A stretch of 64,000 bases of DNA. It comes from Tepidiforma flava. Lineage in GTDB: Bacteria > Chloroflexota > Dehalococcoidia > Tepidiformales > Tepidiformaceae. The number at the start of each line of letters is the position of its first letter. Positions within the stretch are counted from its first letter, which is position 1. Under the pieces are notes generated by a model, which saw only the letters and a program-made list of their open reading frames with translations, did no database searches and was not told the DNA's origin. The DNA lies in assembly GCF_027594505.1 (NCBI RefSeq), contig NZ_CP115149.1, positions 1,530,503 to 1,594,502 of the forward strand, written 5' to 3'. The position numbers and the translations under genes are program-made. Below are positions 7,628-16,783 of this stretch, one piece after another.

Positions 7628-9178
7628 ATGCCCGAAAAGATCTACATCTTCGATACCACCCTCCGCGATGGCGAGCAGTCCGCCGGCGTCGCCTTCACCC
7701 CCGGCGAAAAGCTCGAAATCGCCCGCCAGCTCGAAAAACTCGGCGTCGATATCATCGAAGCCGGCTTCCCCTGCTCCACCCCCGGCGACCTCGAAGCCGT
7801 GCAGGCTATCGCCCGCAGCGTCCGCGGCCCCGTCATCTGCGCCCTCGCCCGCGCCGTGCCGGCCGATATCGATACCGCCTGGGAGGCCGTCAAGGAGGCC
7901 GCTGAACCCCGCATCCACGTCTTCATCAACTCCAGCGACATCCAGATGGCCCACCAGCTCCGGAAGGACCGCGAGCAGGTGCTCACCCAGGCCGAGGAGA
8001 TGGTGAAGCACGCCGCAAAGTACACCAGCAACGTCGAGTTCAGCCCGATGGACGCCACCCGGGCCGACCCCCGCTTCGTCTTCGAAATCGTCCGCCGCTG
8101 CATCGATGCCGGCGCCACCACCATCAACATCCCCGACTCCGTCGGCTACGCCATCCCCGAAGAGCTCGGCGCCTTCTTCCGCGCCCTCTTCGAAAACGTC
8201 CCCAACATCCACAAGGCCCGCGTCTCCTTCCACGGCCAGAACGACCTCGGCCTCTGCACCGCCAACACCCTCACCGCCATCCAGAACGGCGCCCGTCAGG
8301 TCGAAGTCACCATCAACGGCATCGGCGAACGCGCCGGCAACACCTCCCTCGAGGAAGTCGTCATGGCCATCAAGACCCGCAAGGACTTCCTCCCCTTCTA
8401 CACCGACATCAACACCCGCGAGATCTACCGCACCTCCAAGATGGTGGAGACCTATTCCGGCATGCCAGTCCAGTGGAACAAGGCCATCGTCGGCAAGAAC
8501 GCCTTCCGCCACGGCTCCGGCATCCACCAGGACGGCATCCTCAAGCTCCGCGAAACCTGGGAGATCATGGACCCCGCCGAAATCGGCATCCCCCAGGGCA
8601 CCCAGCTCGTCCTCGGCAAGCTCTCCGGCCGCCACGCCTTCAAAGAGCACATGCTCGAGCTCGGCTACGAACTCACCGACGAAGAGCTCAACCGCGTCTT
8701 CGCCGCCTTCAAAGAGCTCGCCGACAAGAAAATCGAAGTCGACGACCGCGACCTCGAAGCCCTCGTCAACGAAAACCTCCGCTCCATGGAAACCGCCGGC
8801 TGGCGGCTCGACCTCGTCCAGGTCTCCGCGGGCGACCACGCCGCCCCGACGGCCACCCTCCGCCTCATCGACCCCGAGGGCAACATCCGCGTCGATGCCG
8901 CCGTCGGCACCGGCCCTGTCGATGCCGTCTACCGCGCCATGAACCGCATCACCGGCCTCGCGCCGAAGCTCACCGAGTTCTCCGTCAAGAGCGTCACCGA
9001 AGGCATCGACGCCCAGGGCGACGTCACCATCCGGATCGAGGACGAGAAAGGCCGCACCTACACCGGCCGCGCCGCCGATACGGACATCATCGTCGCGAGC
9101 GCCAAGGCCTACATGAACGCCCTCAACCGGATGCTCCTCACCGGCGCCCGGCCCGCCGAGGCCCGCGCCAACCCCTAG
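7628..9178 (+). CDS. leuA: 2-isopropylmalate synthase
   Basis: This 516-residue enzyme condenses acetyl-CoA with 2-oxoisovalerate, the first committed step of leucine synthesis. The N-terminus has the HMGL-like signature IFDTTLRDGEQSAG, metal-binding residues in SFHGQNDLGL (HxN type) and GIGERAGNTSLEEVVMA, followed by the HGSGIHQDG segment. The C-terminal regulatory domain (about residues 370-510) is complete, as expected for leucine feedback. The ATG is preceded by GAGGAGA seven bases upstream. Citramalate synthase is an alternative, but length and motifs favour LeuA. No other leu genes adjoin it. Confidence 0.93.
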   Translation: MPEKIYIFDTTLRDGEQSAGVAFTPGEKLEIARQLEKLGVDIIEAGFPCSTPGDLEAVQAIARSVRGPVICALARAVPADIDTAWEAVKEAAEPRIHVFINSSDIQMAHQLRKDREQVLTQAEEMVKHAAKYTSNVEFSPMDATRADPRFVFEIVRRCIDAGATTINIPDSVGYAIPEELGAFFRALFENVPNIHKARVSFHGQNDLGLCTANTLTAIQNGARQVEVTINGIGERAGNTSLEEVVMAIKTRKDFLPFYTDINTREIYRTSKMVETYSGMPVQWNKAIVGKNAFRHGSGIHQDGILKLRETWEIMDPAEIGIPQGTQLVLGKLSGRHAFKEHMLELGYELTDEELNRVFAAFKELADKKIEVDDRDLEALVNENLRSMETAGWRLDLVQVSAGDHAAPTATLRLIDPEGNIRVDAAVGTGPVDAVYRAMNRITGLAPKLTEFSVKSVTEGIDAQGDVTIRIEDEKGRTYTGRAADTDIIVASAKAYMNALNRMLLTGARPAEARANP

Positions 9179-9244
9179 CGTTCCCCGGGAGCAGCCTTCC
9201 GCTGCCAGCCCGGGCCGATCCCGCCGTCGCCCGCGCCCGGGGCG

Positions 9245-9250
9245 TAGAAT
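9245..9250 (+). promoter_or_regulatory. -10 box, leaderless start of the MFS gene at 9259
   Basis: TAGAAT ends eight bases before the ATG and no ribosome site intervenes. This spacing places the expected transcription start on or next to the start codon. Confidence 0.5.
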
Positions 9251-9258
9251 CACCGGCC

Positions 9259-10512
9259 ATGCCGGCTGAAGCGCCCCGGGCGCGGTTCTTCTACGGCTGG
9301 GTCGTCGTCGGCGCCGTCTTCGGCGCGCTCTTCGTCGCCTTCGGCGCGGCGTACAGCTTCGCCGCCTTCTTCAACGCCCTCCGCGACGAGTTCGGCGCCA
9401 CCCGCAGCGATATCTCGCTCGTCTTCGCCCTCAGCGGCTTCCTCTACTTCGGCCTCGGCGCTGTCACCGGCCTCCTCGCCGACCGGCTCGGGCCGCGGCG
9501 GGTCATCGCCGCCGGCATCGTCTGCATCGCCGCCGGCATGGCGGCCGCCTCGCTCGCGCAGGCCGTCTGGCAGGTCTACCTCACCTACTCCCTCGGCGTC
9601 GGCGTGGGCGTCGGGCTCGTCTATGTCCCGGCTGTCGGCGTCGTCCAGCGCTGGTTCATCCGCCGCCGCGGCATGGCTTCCGGCTTCGCCGTCGCCGGCA
9701 TCGGCGCCGGCACCCTCGTCATGCCGCTCCTCGCCGCCGCTTCCATCGACGCCCTCGGCTGGCGGCCCTCCTGGGTCATCCTCGCCGCCGTCGCGCTCGT
9801 CATCGGCATCCCCGCCGTGCTCACCATCGTCCCGAACCCCGCCGACCGCGGCCTCTACCCCGACGGCGACCGCCAGCCGCCGCCCGCGCTCGGCCCCGCC
9901 GGCGGCCCGGCGGTGCGCCAGGCCATCCGCTCCGCTCCCTTCTGGCTCCTCTTCGGCGCGGGCCTCTCCACCAGCCTCGGCATCTTCATCCCCTTCGCCC
10001 ACCTCACCCCGTACGCCCGCGACCAGGGCTACTCCGATGCCTTCGGCGCCCTCCTCATCGGCTTCATCGGCATCGGATCCATCGCCGGCCGCCTCCTCCT
10101 CGGCAGCTCCGCCGACCGTCTCGGCCGCCGCCGCTCGCTGGCCGGCACCTTCGTCGCGATGGGCCTCTGCCTCGCCTGGTGGCTCACTGCCGTGCAGGCG
10201 TGGGCGCTCATCCTCTTCGCCCTCGCCTTCGGCGCCGCCTACGGCGGCTTCGTCGCGCTCATCCCGGCCCTCGCCGCCGACTACTTCGCCGGCCGCAGCT
10301 TCGGCGCCATCCTCGGCCTCATCTACACCAGCGCCGCCGTCGGCGCCCTCGCCGGCCCCACGCTCGCCGGCGCGCTCTACGACGCCCGCGAAAGCTACGA
10401 CCTCCCGATCATGCTCGGCATCGCCCTCAACGGCGTCGCCGTCCTCTGCACGCTCATCCTCCGCGACCCCGCGCCAGTCCCCCGCCCTGCCGCCGCGCCC
10501 GCAGCGCGCTAG
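9259..10512 (+). CDS. MFS transporter (monocarboxylate/oxalate-formate type)
   Basis: This 417-residue major facilitator has about 12 hydrophobic segments. The family's loop 2-3 signature is present (GLLADRLGPRRV), and a related copy (GSSADRLGRRRS) sits in the second half. The opening FFYGWVVVGAVFGALF resembles monocarboxylate porters and oxalate:formate antiporters, so a small organic acid is the likely substrate. The gene lies 80 bp after leuA but has its own TAGAAT box eight bases before the ATG, so it may be transcribed separately as a leaderless mRNA. The substrate cannot be deduced further. Confidence 0.85.
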   Translation: MPAEAPRARFFYGWVVVGAVFGALFVAFGAAYSFAAFFNALRDEFGATRSDISLVFALSGFLYFGLGAVTGLLADRLGPRRVIAAGIVCIAAGMAAASLAQAVWQVYLTYSLGVGVGVGLVYVPAVGVVQRWFIRRRGMASGFAVAGIGAGTLVMPLLAAASIDALGWRPSWVILAAVALVIGIPAVLTIVPNPADRGLYPDGDRQPPPALGPAGGPAVRQAIRSAPFWLLFGAGLSTSLGIFIPFAHLTPYARDQGYSDAFGALLIGFIGIGSIAGRLLLGSSADRLGRRRSLAGTFVAMGLCLAWWLTAVQAWALILFALAFGAAYGGFVALIPALAADYFAGRSFGAILGLIYTSAAVGALAGPTLAGALYDARESYDLPIMLGIALNGVAVLCTLILRDPAPVPRPAAAPAAR

Positions 10513-10536
10513 CCCCCGCCGCGGCACAATGAACTC

Positions 10537-11118
10537 GTGAAGCGTCTCACCAGCCTCGCCGCGCTCGCCTTCCTTTCCGTCCTCGTCCTCACTGCCTGCG
10601 GCATCAAAGACAAGTCCTACGCCACCTCGCCCTCGCTCCGCGCCCTCATCGGCACCACCATCGGCAACGTCGCCTTCCGCACCGGCGAAACTCCGCCCGC
10701 CCCAAAGGACCCGCCCGCCGGCTGGGAGCTCCACTTCTCCCTCGCCACCTTCTCCCACCTCGAAAACGACCAGCCCAGCATCCAGGTCGTCCTCCAGGTC
10801 CGCACCCACCCCGGCGCCGGCTTCGAATTCTGGCTGCTCGATGAAACCGGCGCCGTCGTCGCCCGCTGGTCCGCCGGCGCCACCACCAGCTACGTCGGCA
10901 CCGTCTGCTTCCAGCTCGAACTCGCCCGCGACGGCGAAGCCGTCCCCCTCGGCCAGGGCGACCACCGCGCTGTGGTGGCCTTCCGCGAATTCGCCGGCGA
11001 GGTCATCGCCGCCCGCGAAGCGCGCGTCACCGGCAACCCGCCCCGGCTCGAAGGCGCAACGCCGGCGCCCAACAGCCCCGTCTACCGCGACGCGCTCGCC
11101 TGCCCGAAGGGATCCTGA
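10537..11118 (+). CDS. predicted lipoprotein of unknown function
   Basis: This 193-residue secreted protein has a classic lipoprotein signal: MKR, a hydrophobic core, and the lipobox LTAC with the modified Cys near residue 21. The mature part is mostly beta-strand-like and soluble, with a WELHFSLATF segment and a central Gly/Thr-rich loop; I do not recognise a family. GTG is the start, and a CACAAT hexamer ends six bases before it with no ribosome site, so the mRNA may be leaderless. It should be acylated by the Lgt encoded at 39.6 kb. Confidence 0.7.
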   Translation: MKRLTSLAALAFLSVLVLTACGIKDKSYATSPSLRALIGTTIGNVAFRTGETPPAPKDPPAGWELHFSLATFSHLENDQPSIQVVLQVRTHPGAGFEFWLLDETGAVVARWSAGATTSYVGTVCFQLELARDGEAVPLGQGDHRAVVAFREFAGEVIAAREARVTGNPPRLEGATPAPNSPVYRDALACPKGS

Positions 11119-11133
11119 CCCGCCGCCGAACCG

Positions 11134-11529
11134 CTACGGCCGCCGCCAGGCCAGCCACTGCGTCACCCCGATGAGCAGGCAGGCGTTCGCCACCGCCGAT
11201 GCCAGCCACCGCCCTTCCGGGCTGAACCCGCCCCACGCGAACGGCGCCAGCCCCCACAGCGCCGCGCCCGTCGCCGCGTTCGCCGTCGCAACGCCCGGCA
11301 GCCAGCCGATCGCCCGCTGCCACGCCATCCACCCCAGGCCGGCGCTCGCCAGCGCGAACGCACCGCCGAGCACCCAGAACGTCTCGCGCGGCAGCCCGAA
11401 CCACCCTGCCAGGTTCGAAGCGAGCGCGAAGCACGCCGCCGCGAGGACGGCCTCGAACAGCGCATCAGCCCACAGGATGAGCACCGCGGGCGACCGGAAG
11501 GGGAGCAGGTGGCGGTTCTTGCTGGACAT
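11134..11529 (-). CDS. small four-helix membrane protein
   Basis: This 131-residue hydrophobic protein has four predicted membrane helices: VLILWADALFEAVLAAACF, ETFWVLGGAFALASAG, a central Ala/Gly-rich helix, and a last one near ASAVANACLLIGVTQWLAW. No family is recognised. A TACGCT hexamer lies six bases before the ATG on the minus strand, matching the leaderless pattern seen elsewhere in the window. It is convergent with the lipoprotein gene and downstream of proB in the same direction. Confidence 0.6.
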   Translation of the reverse strand: MSSKNRHLLPFRSPAVLILWADALFEAVLAAACFALASNLAGWFGLPRETFWVLGGAFALASAGLGWMAWQRAIGWLPGVATANAATGAALWGLAPFAWGGFSPEGRWLASAVANACLLIGVTQWLAWRRP

Positions 11530-11575
11530 GCCCCGAGCGTAGCACGCGCTCCCGCTCCGGCCCTGCAGACCCCTG

Positions 11576-12685
11576 TCACAGCAGCACCAGGTTGTCCCGG
11601 TGCACCACCTCGTCGCCGTAGCTGTAGCCCAGCGCCTCCGCGATCCGGTCCGACCGCAGCCCCCGGATCTTCTCCAGCTCCTCCGCCGCGTAGTTCACCA
11701 GCCCGGCCGCCACCCGGTGCCCCTCCGGGTCGCGAATCTCCACCGAATCCCCGCGCTGGAACGTGCCCGTCACCCCGGCGACCCCCGCCGGCAGCAGGCT
11801 CCGGCCCCGCGCCCGCAGCGCCTCCGCCGCCCCCGCATCCACCGTGATCCACCCCCCGCGCGTGATGCTCCCGAGGATCCACCGCTTCCGGCTCTCCAGC
11901 CGGTCGCCCGCCGCGGGGAAGTACGTCCCCGTCGTGTCGCCGCGCGCCGCCGCGAGCAGCGCCTCCGGCTCCCGCCCCGAGCAGATCACCACGTCCACCC
12001 CCGCCTGTGTCGCGATGTGCGCCGCCCGCAGCTTCGTCGCCATCCCGCCCGTGCCGGGGCCGTGCGCCCCGCCGCCCAGCGCCTCCACCCGGGCGTCGAT
12101 CCGCTCCACCCGCCGGATCAGCTGCGCGCCCGGGTTCGAACGCGGGTCCGCATCGTACAGCCCGGCCACATCCGTCAGGATGACCAGCAGGTCCGCATCG
12201 ATCAGGTTCGCCACATAGGCGGAGAGGCTGTCGTTCTCCCCGATGCGCGTGGCCAGCACCTGGTCGAGCGCCACGGCATCGTTCTCGTTGATGATGGGCA
12301 CCGTCCCGGCATCCAGCAGGTCGCGCAGCGTATTGCGCGCATTCAGGTACGCCAGCCGGTCCGCGAGGTCGCGCCGCGTGAGCAGCACCTGCGCCACCAC
12401 CGTATCGTGCCAGTCGAACAGCTCGTCCCAGCTCTGCATCAGGTGGCTCTGGCCCACCGAGGCGATCGCCTGCCGGCTCAGCGCCCGCACCGTCTCCGCC
12501 CGGCCGCGCAGCCGGTGCCGCCCCGCCGCCTGCGCCCCCGACGAGACCACCGCCACCTGGCAGCCCGCCTGCCGCAGCCGCACGACCTGCCCGACGAGCC
12601 GCGACATCGCCTCCAGGTCCAGCCGGTCCGACCCGGCTGTCAGCAGGCTCGTGCCGAACTTCGCCACGATTCGCCGGTAGCGCAC
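11576..12685 (-). CDS. proB: glutamate 5-kinase
   Basis: This 369-residue enzyme phosphorylates glutamate, the first step of proline synthesis. The N-terminal amino-acid kinase domain begins RIVAKFGTSLLT, with VVSSGA (phosphate/substrate loop), PIINENDAVA and the TDVAGLYDADP and GTGGMATKLRAA segments. A PUA domain occupies roughly residues 275-365, as in the long bacterial form. The start is GTG (12685). The partner proA lies about 44 kb away at 56-57.5 kb instead of in an operon. There is no obvious ribosome site, and an AT-richer TCTACT sequence just upstream may be part of a promoter. Confidence 0.93.
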   Translation of the reverse strand: MRYRRIVAKFGTSLLTAGSDRLDLEAMSRLVGQVVRLRQAGCQVAVVSSGAQAAGRHRLRGRAETVRALSRQAIASVGQSHLMQSWDELFDWHDTVVAQVLLTRRDLADRLAYLNARNTLRDLLDAGTVPIINENDAVALDQVLATRIGENDSLSAYVANLIDADLLVILTDVAGLYDADPRSNPGAQLIRRVERIDARVEALGGGAHGPGTGGMATKLRAAHIATQAGVDVVICSGREPEALLAAARGDTTGTYFPAAGDRLESRKRWILGSITRGGWITVDAGAAEALRARGRSLLPAGVAGVTGTFQRGDSVEIRDPEGHRVAAGLVNYAAEELEKIRGLRSDRIAEALGYSYGDEVVHRDNLVLL

Positions 12686-12737
12686 GCCGTAAGTAGACCG
12701 CGCCGGCCGCGAACGCGAAAGCGCCGCACCGCCCCGG

Positions 12738-13967
12738 TTACGCCGTGCGCGGCGCCACCCGCCGCAGCCCCGGCTGGAGTGCCATGCTCCCCGCCACCGC
12801 CGCCAGCGTCGCCCACGCCATCACCGGGAAGACGGCCTCCATGCTCGCTGCCTGCGCCGCCGCCCCGACCGGGAAGGCGGCCAGCATCGCGAGCCCCATC
12901 GCCAGCGGGAAGAGCCCCATCACCCGCCCCCGCATCGCCTCCTCCACCCGCTGCTGCGCAATCGTCGACGACGACACCATCGTGCTCACCAGCGCGAAGC
13001 CCAGCCCGAAGTTCGCAACGGCCGTCAGCGGCACGCTCCGCGAATAGGCGAACACCAGCGCGCACAGCCCGAACCCGACCCCCGCGCCCCAGAGCGTCAG
13101 CCCCCGCCCCGGCAGGTCGTTCCGCACGAAGTAGAACACCGAGGCCGCCATCGTGCCGAGCCCCCACGTCATCGCCATGAAGCCGAACTGCGTCTCCGAA
13201 AGCCCCAGCACGTTCCGCATCCACGACGGCCCCAGCGAAGCCGGCCCCGGCATCCCCAGCAGCTGAATCGCCAGCACCAGCACGATGACCGCGAAAATCG
13301 TCGGCTCGCCCCGCGTGTACCGCAGCCCGGCCCAGGCGTTCCGCACCACCCCGGCCCCCGCGCCGCCCTGCCCGCGCGACCGGAACCGCAGCGCGAACAG
13401 CAGCGGCAGCACCCCCGCCCACGCCAGCAGCGTCAGCGCGTACACCTCGCCGGGCTCCATCCGGCTGTTCAGGAAGCCGACCAGCGGCAGCGCCAGCGGG
13501 AACGTCACCTGCTGCGCCACCATCTGCAGCGTGATCGCCGAGGGGAGCGCTGCCATCCCCACGATGGCCGGCGTCGCCGCCTGCCGCGCCGGCTGGTCGA
13601 CGGCCATGTTCGCCGCCGCTGCGAACGTCAGCCCCAGCAGCACTGCCACGTTCGCCGCGCCGAACGGCTCTGCCAGCATCAGCGCCGCCACGCCCCCGTT
13701 GATCGCCAGCGCCGCCACCTGGCAGCCGATGAGCAGCCGCCGCCGCTCCAGCCGGTCCGCCAGCGCGCCCCCGATGAGCCCGAAGGCGATCATCGCCGAG
13801 CCCCGCGCCGCCCCCAGTAGCCCGACGAACAGCACCTCGCGCTCCGGGTGGCGCTCCTGAACCCAGAAGACCTGCGTCAGGAACTGCATCGGCATCACGA
13901 AGCTCACCAGCACCGACCCGGCGAACAGCAGCCGGAAATCGCGCGACTCGAGAGCGTTCGCGGCCAT
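12738..13967 (-). CDS. MFS transporter (enterobactin exporter-like, MFS_3 type)
   Basis: This 409-residue protein has about 12 membrane helices. Its opening (ESRDFRLLFAGSVLVSF) matches the N-terminus typical of MFS_3 exporters, where a short D/N-FRLL motif leads into helix 1. The loop 2-3 motif (GGALADRLERRRLL) and a conserved NMAVDQPARQAATP segment after helix 4 are also family features. It probably exports a drug or metabolite. TAGAGT lies eight bases before the ATG with no ribosome site, suggesting a leaderless mRNA. It is related to the MFS gene at 14.8 kb, with a VOC gene between them. Confidence 0.85.
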   Translation of the reverse strand: MAANALESRDFRLLFAGSVLVSFVMPMQFLTQVFWVQERHPEREVLFVGLLGAARGSAMIAFGLIGGALADRLERRRLLIGCQVAALAINGGVAALMLAEPFGAANVAVLLGLTFAAAANMAVDQPARQAATPAIVGMAALPSAITLQMVAQQVTFPLALPLVGFLNSRMEPGEVYALTLLAWAGVLPLLFALRFRSRGQGGAGAGVVRNAWAGLRYTRGEPTIFAVIVLVLAIQLLGMPGPASLGPSWMRNVLGLSETQFGFMAMTWGLGTMAASVFYFVRNDLPGRGLTLWGAGVGFGLCALVFAYSRSVPLTAVANFGLGFALVSTMVSSSTIAQQRVEEAMRGRVMGLFPLAMGLAMLAAFPVGAAAQAASMEAVFPVMAWATLAAVAGSMALQPGLRRVAPRTA

Positions 13968-13975
13968 CGGCCGGA

Positions 13976-13981
13976 ACTCTA
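13976..13981 (-). promoter_or_regulatory. -10 box, leaderless start of the MFS gene at 13967
   Basis: On the minus strand TAGAGT is followed by eight bases and then the ATG. No purine-rich ribosome site is present. Confidence 0.45.
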
Positions 13982-14012
13982 CGCGGCCGTTAACAATCCC
14001 GCGAGCCTGCGC

Positions 14013-14495
14013 TCAGCTCCCCCGGCCGCTCCCGAACCGCGCCAGCTCCCGCTCCAGGTCCAGCGGGCGCGTCACCGCTTCCCGGTCGTACGGCCCCCAC
14101 GCCTCCCGCGGCACGAGCCACATCACCTCGAACTCGTTCCCGTCCGGGTCGCGGCCGTAGAGCGACTTCGTCGCGCCGTGGTCCGATTGCCCGGTCAGCG
14201 CGCCGAGGTTCGCCAGCGTCACCCGCATCTCCGCCAGCTCCTCGATGGTGTCCACCTGCCAGGCGAGGTGGTAGAGCCCCACCGCCTGCCCGGTGAACGG
14301 CCCCTGCGCAGCGGGGCCGAGCGCGAACAGCCCCAGGTCGTGGTGGTTCGCCGAGCCCGCCGCCCGCAGGAAGACGGCCCGCCCGCCCACGTTCTGCACC
14401 ACCTCGAAGCCGAACGCTTCCTGGTAGAACGCCGCCGCCCGCTCCGCATCGCGCACGAACAGCACCGCATGGTTCAGCCGGCTCACCCGCGCCAT
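14013..14495 (-). CDS. VOC-superfamily protein (extradiol dioxygenase/glyoxalase-like)
   Basis: This 160-residue protein contains two paired beta-alpha-beta-beta-beta modules. Candidate metal ligands are a His in LNHAVLF (H9), a His in YHLAWQV near residue 85 and a Glu in NEFEVMW near residue 137. The H-H-E set and the [10 protein letters not shown] motif fit Fe(II) extradiol dioxygenases or glyoxalase-type lyases. It sits between two MFS genes and might act on a compound they move, which is inference only. The ATG at 14495 was chosen because a GGGGGGTGG run lies just upstream; GTG at 14504 is an alternative. A TATACT box lies at 14529-14524, at the edge of a repeat island. Confidence 0.8.
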   Translation of the reverse strand: MARVSRLNHAVLFVRDAERAAAFYQEAFGFEVVQNVGGRAVFLRAAGSANHHDLGLFALGPAAQGPFTGQAVGLYHLAWQVDTIEELAEMRVTLANLGALTGQSDHGATKSLYGRDPDGNEFEVMWLVPREAWGPYDREAVTRPLDLERELARFGSGRGS

Positions 14496-14529
14496 CGCAT
14501 CCACCCCCCGGGAACGTTCGGCAAGTATA

Positions 14530-14805
14530 GCGGGAGACGGGAGACGGGAACCGGGAGGCGGGAGAAGGGAGAAGGGAGAAGGGAGAAGGGAGAAGGCTCT
14601 CCCAACTCCCAACTCCCAACTCCCAACTCCCAACTCCGTCGCCGCGGGGCTCCGTCCCCGCGGAGGGCCGGCGAGGCCCACCCGAACGCTCGAAGGTCAA
14701 GCTCCCGTCTCCCGCCTCCCGCCTCCCAACTCCCCACTCCCAACTCCCCACTCCCCACTCCCAACTCCCAACTCCCAACTCCCAACTCCCAACTCCCAAC
14801 TCCCG
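14530..14805. repeat. heptamer/palindrome repeat island 1
   Basis: About 275 bases fill the whole gap between the VOC promoter and the MFS stop. On the plus strand the order is: GGGAGAC/GGGAGAA units, then CCAACTC heptamers (about four copies), a palindromic element D at 14641-14698 with arms CCGCGGGG and CCCCGCGG, then mixed CTCCCGT/CTCCCGC units and about 12 more CTCCCAA/CTCCCCA units. Open frames across it (translating as repeated GVGSWEL) are spurious. Related islands lie near 18, 42, 45 and 63 kb. Confidence 0.9.
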
Positions 14806-16095
14806 CTACTGCCCGCCGGCGGCCGCCCGCGCTTCCTGCCGCACCTCCAGCGCGGCCAGCGCCCGCCGCCGGTCCTCCGCCACCCGCTCCGAGCGGCTCA
14901 TCAGCTGCAGGAGCGCCACACAGCCGATCACCACCGCGCCCATCAGCATCAGCGTCTCCCGGATCCCGATGTGGTCCGCCACGATGCCGATGGGCAGCGC
15001 AAACAGCCCGAACAGGCTCCAGCTCAGCATCGAAATCGACTGCACCCGCCCGTGGTACTCGTGGTCCGTGTTCGACATCGTCAGCGCGTTGTTCAGCCCC
15101 TGGAACCCGCTCGCCAGCGCCCCCACCGCCACCATCGCCGCCAGCCCCACCAAAAGACTCGTCGTCGCCCCCAGCAGGATCAGCGACGCCCCGAACGCCA
15201 TCGCCAGCACCGGCTGCCAGAACCAGGCCCGCCGGCTCTCCGCGAACGTCGCAACCAGCACCGTCGCCGCGACCGCGCCCACCGCGCCGAACGACTGCAG
15301 CAGCCCCAGCCCGCCCGACCCCGCACGGTAGACGTCGACCGCCACCGACGGCAGGAACGACTGGTACGGGAAGCCGACCATGATCACCGCGAAGCTCGTC
15401 AGGATGAGCAGCGCCAGCGACGGCCGCCGCCGCACGTACCGCACCCCGTCGGCGAGGTCCCGCAGCGGCGAAACCTGCGTCGCCCGCGGCTTCGGGTTCC
15501 CCGGCGGCAGCCGGAACATCGTCGCCATCGCGATGAAGAAGCCCAGCGTCGTCATCAGGTACACCCCGCCCGTCCCAATCACCGCCACCGCGATGAACGC
15601 GCCCGCCAGCGACGGCCCGATGACCCGCGTGCTGTTCATGCTCAGCTGCTGCAGCACCACCGCATTCCCGATGCTGTCCCGCCCCACGAGGTCGCCGATG
15701 AACGCCTGCCGCGCCGGCCCGATGAACGCGAACCCGGCGCCCTGCACCACGCCCGCCGCGATCAGCATCCAGTACTCGATGTGCCCGGTCTTGATCATCG
15801 TCGCGACCCACAGCGAGTTCAGCGCGATGATCCCCTGGCAGGCGATGAGCAGGTTCCGCTTCGGCAGCCGGTCGGCCAGCACGCCGCCCCAGAGCCCCAG
15901 CAGCAGCTGCGGCACCCCGAACGCGATCATCACCCCGCCGAGCGCCGTGTTCTTCCCCGTCAGCTCGAACGCCAGGTAGCCCCGCGCCACGATCTGCATC
16001 TGCATGCCGAGGAACGAAAACAGCGTGCCGATCCACAGCAGCCGAAACTGCCCGTTCTCCAGCGCATAGAACGTCCGGCGGAACCACCCGGCCAG
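14806..16095 (-). CDS. MFS transporter with apparent CTG start
   Basis: This is an MFS_3-type exporter related to the one at 12.7 kb, with a GGVLADRLPKRNLL loop motif and an FIGPARQAFIGDLV segment. The first ATG (16005) would remove half of helix 1, because the upstream frame encodes the expected FRLLWIGTLFSFLG lead-in. That frame holds no ATG, GTG or TTG before a stop at 16111-16113. A CTG at 16095 is preceded by GAGGG with a 7-nt gap, so I place the start there (429 residues); if CTG is not used, the ATG gives 399. The 3' end abuts repeat island 1. The substrate is unknown. Confidence 0.72.
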   Translation of the reverse strand: MAGWFRRTFYALENGQFRLLWIGTLFSFLGMQMQIVARGYLAFELTGKNTALGGVMIAFGVPQLLLGLWGGVLADRLPKRNLLIACQGIIALNSLWVATMIKTGHIEYWMLIAAGVVQGAGFAFIGPARQAFIGDLVGRDSIGNAVVLQQLSMNSTRVIGPSLAGAFIAVAVIGTGGVYLMTTLGFFIAMATMFRLPPGNPKPRATQVSPLRDLADGVRYVRRRPSLALLILTSFAVIMVGFPYQSFLPSVAVDVYRAGSGGLGLLQSFGAVGAVAATVLVATFAESRRAWFWQPVLAMAFGASLILLGATTSLLVGLAAMVAVGALASGFQGLNNALTMSNTDHEYHGRVQSISMLSWSLFGLFALPIGIVADHIGIRETLMLMGAVVIGCVALLQLMSRSERVAEDRRRALAALEVRQEARAAAGGQ

Positions 16096-16176
16096 GGCTT
16101 TACCCTCACGTCAAGGTTTGCGGAGAGTTCAACCCTACCACATCATCCGCGCCCGGCCCACCCGCCGGCCCGCCGG

Positions 16177-16665
16177 CTACGAACCCGTCACCGTGAACGG
16201 CGTCCGCATACCCTTCGCGTAGTGCGAAACCACTCCGCTCGTCGTCTCCTCCACCACCGTGCACGCGAGCTCGTACTCGCCCGGCTCGAGGTTCAGCTCC
16301 AGCAGCGCCGCCTCCCCCATGCCGAGGTTCCGCACCTGCCCCGCGAGCTCCCACGACCCGTCGCCCGTCTTCTTCAGCACCTGCAGGTCGTGTACCTGCC
16401 CGCCTTCATCGTGCCCGTGCGCGTGGTCCATCTCGTGCACCGCCCAGAAGACCACCTTCCCCGCGCGGGCACTCGTCACCGCCGGGTCCACCGACCAGTT
16501 CCGCAGCCCCACCCGGATCGCCCCCTCCGGCGGCGCGGCCATCGCCGACATGTGCCCGTCGCCCGGCCCGTGCCCGCCCGTCACCGTCACCGGGTTCGAA
16601 CCCCCGCACGCCGCCGCGGCAACCCCGAGGACGGCCGCGGCACCCGCGAACAGAAGCCTGCGCAT
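16177..16665 (-). CDS. cupredoxin-like copper-binding lipoprotein
   Basis: This 162-residue exported protein has a lipoprotein signal (MRRLLF, hydrophobic core, AAAC lipobox near residue 22). The mature domain resembles blue-copper cupredoxins. Its C-terminal loop has Cys, then 12 residues, then HYAKGM, giving the Cys, His and Met ligands in order; candidate partner His residues lie in the VHEMDHAHGHDE stretch, which may itself bind metal. The long Cys-to-His loop differs from plastocyanin but fits a known bacterial variant ending SHYxxGM. GGAGG sits five bases before the ATG. It probably carries electrons or copper outside the membrane. Confidence 0.75.
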   Translation of the reverse strand: MRRLLFAGAAAVLGVAAAACGGSNPVTVTGGHGPGDGHMSAMAAPPEGAIRVGLRNWSVDPAVTSARAGKVVFWAVHEMDHAHGHDEGGQVHDLQVLKKTGDGSWELAGQVRNLGMGEAALLELNLEPGEYELACTVVEETTSGVVSHYAKGMRTPFTVTGS

Positions 16666-16783
16666 GTGCACCTCCGTTGCCCGGCAGGATACCCCCCTCC
16701 CCTCTCGAGTCAATCGCCGCCCCGTCGCTCCTTTACCCCGCCTTCCGTACACTCCTCGGACCTTCCCGCCCCGGAGACGCCCC

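Noticed and set aside
7424-9253. 609-residue Asp/Gly/Glu/Val-rich protein on the minus strand opposite leuA
   Set aside because: It is an antisense shadow of a GC-rich gene, with the usual biased composition and no ribosome site.
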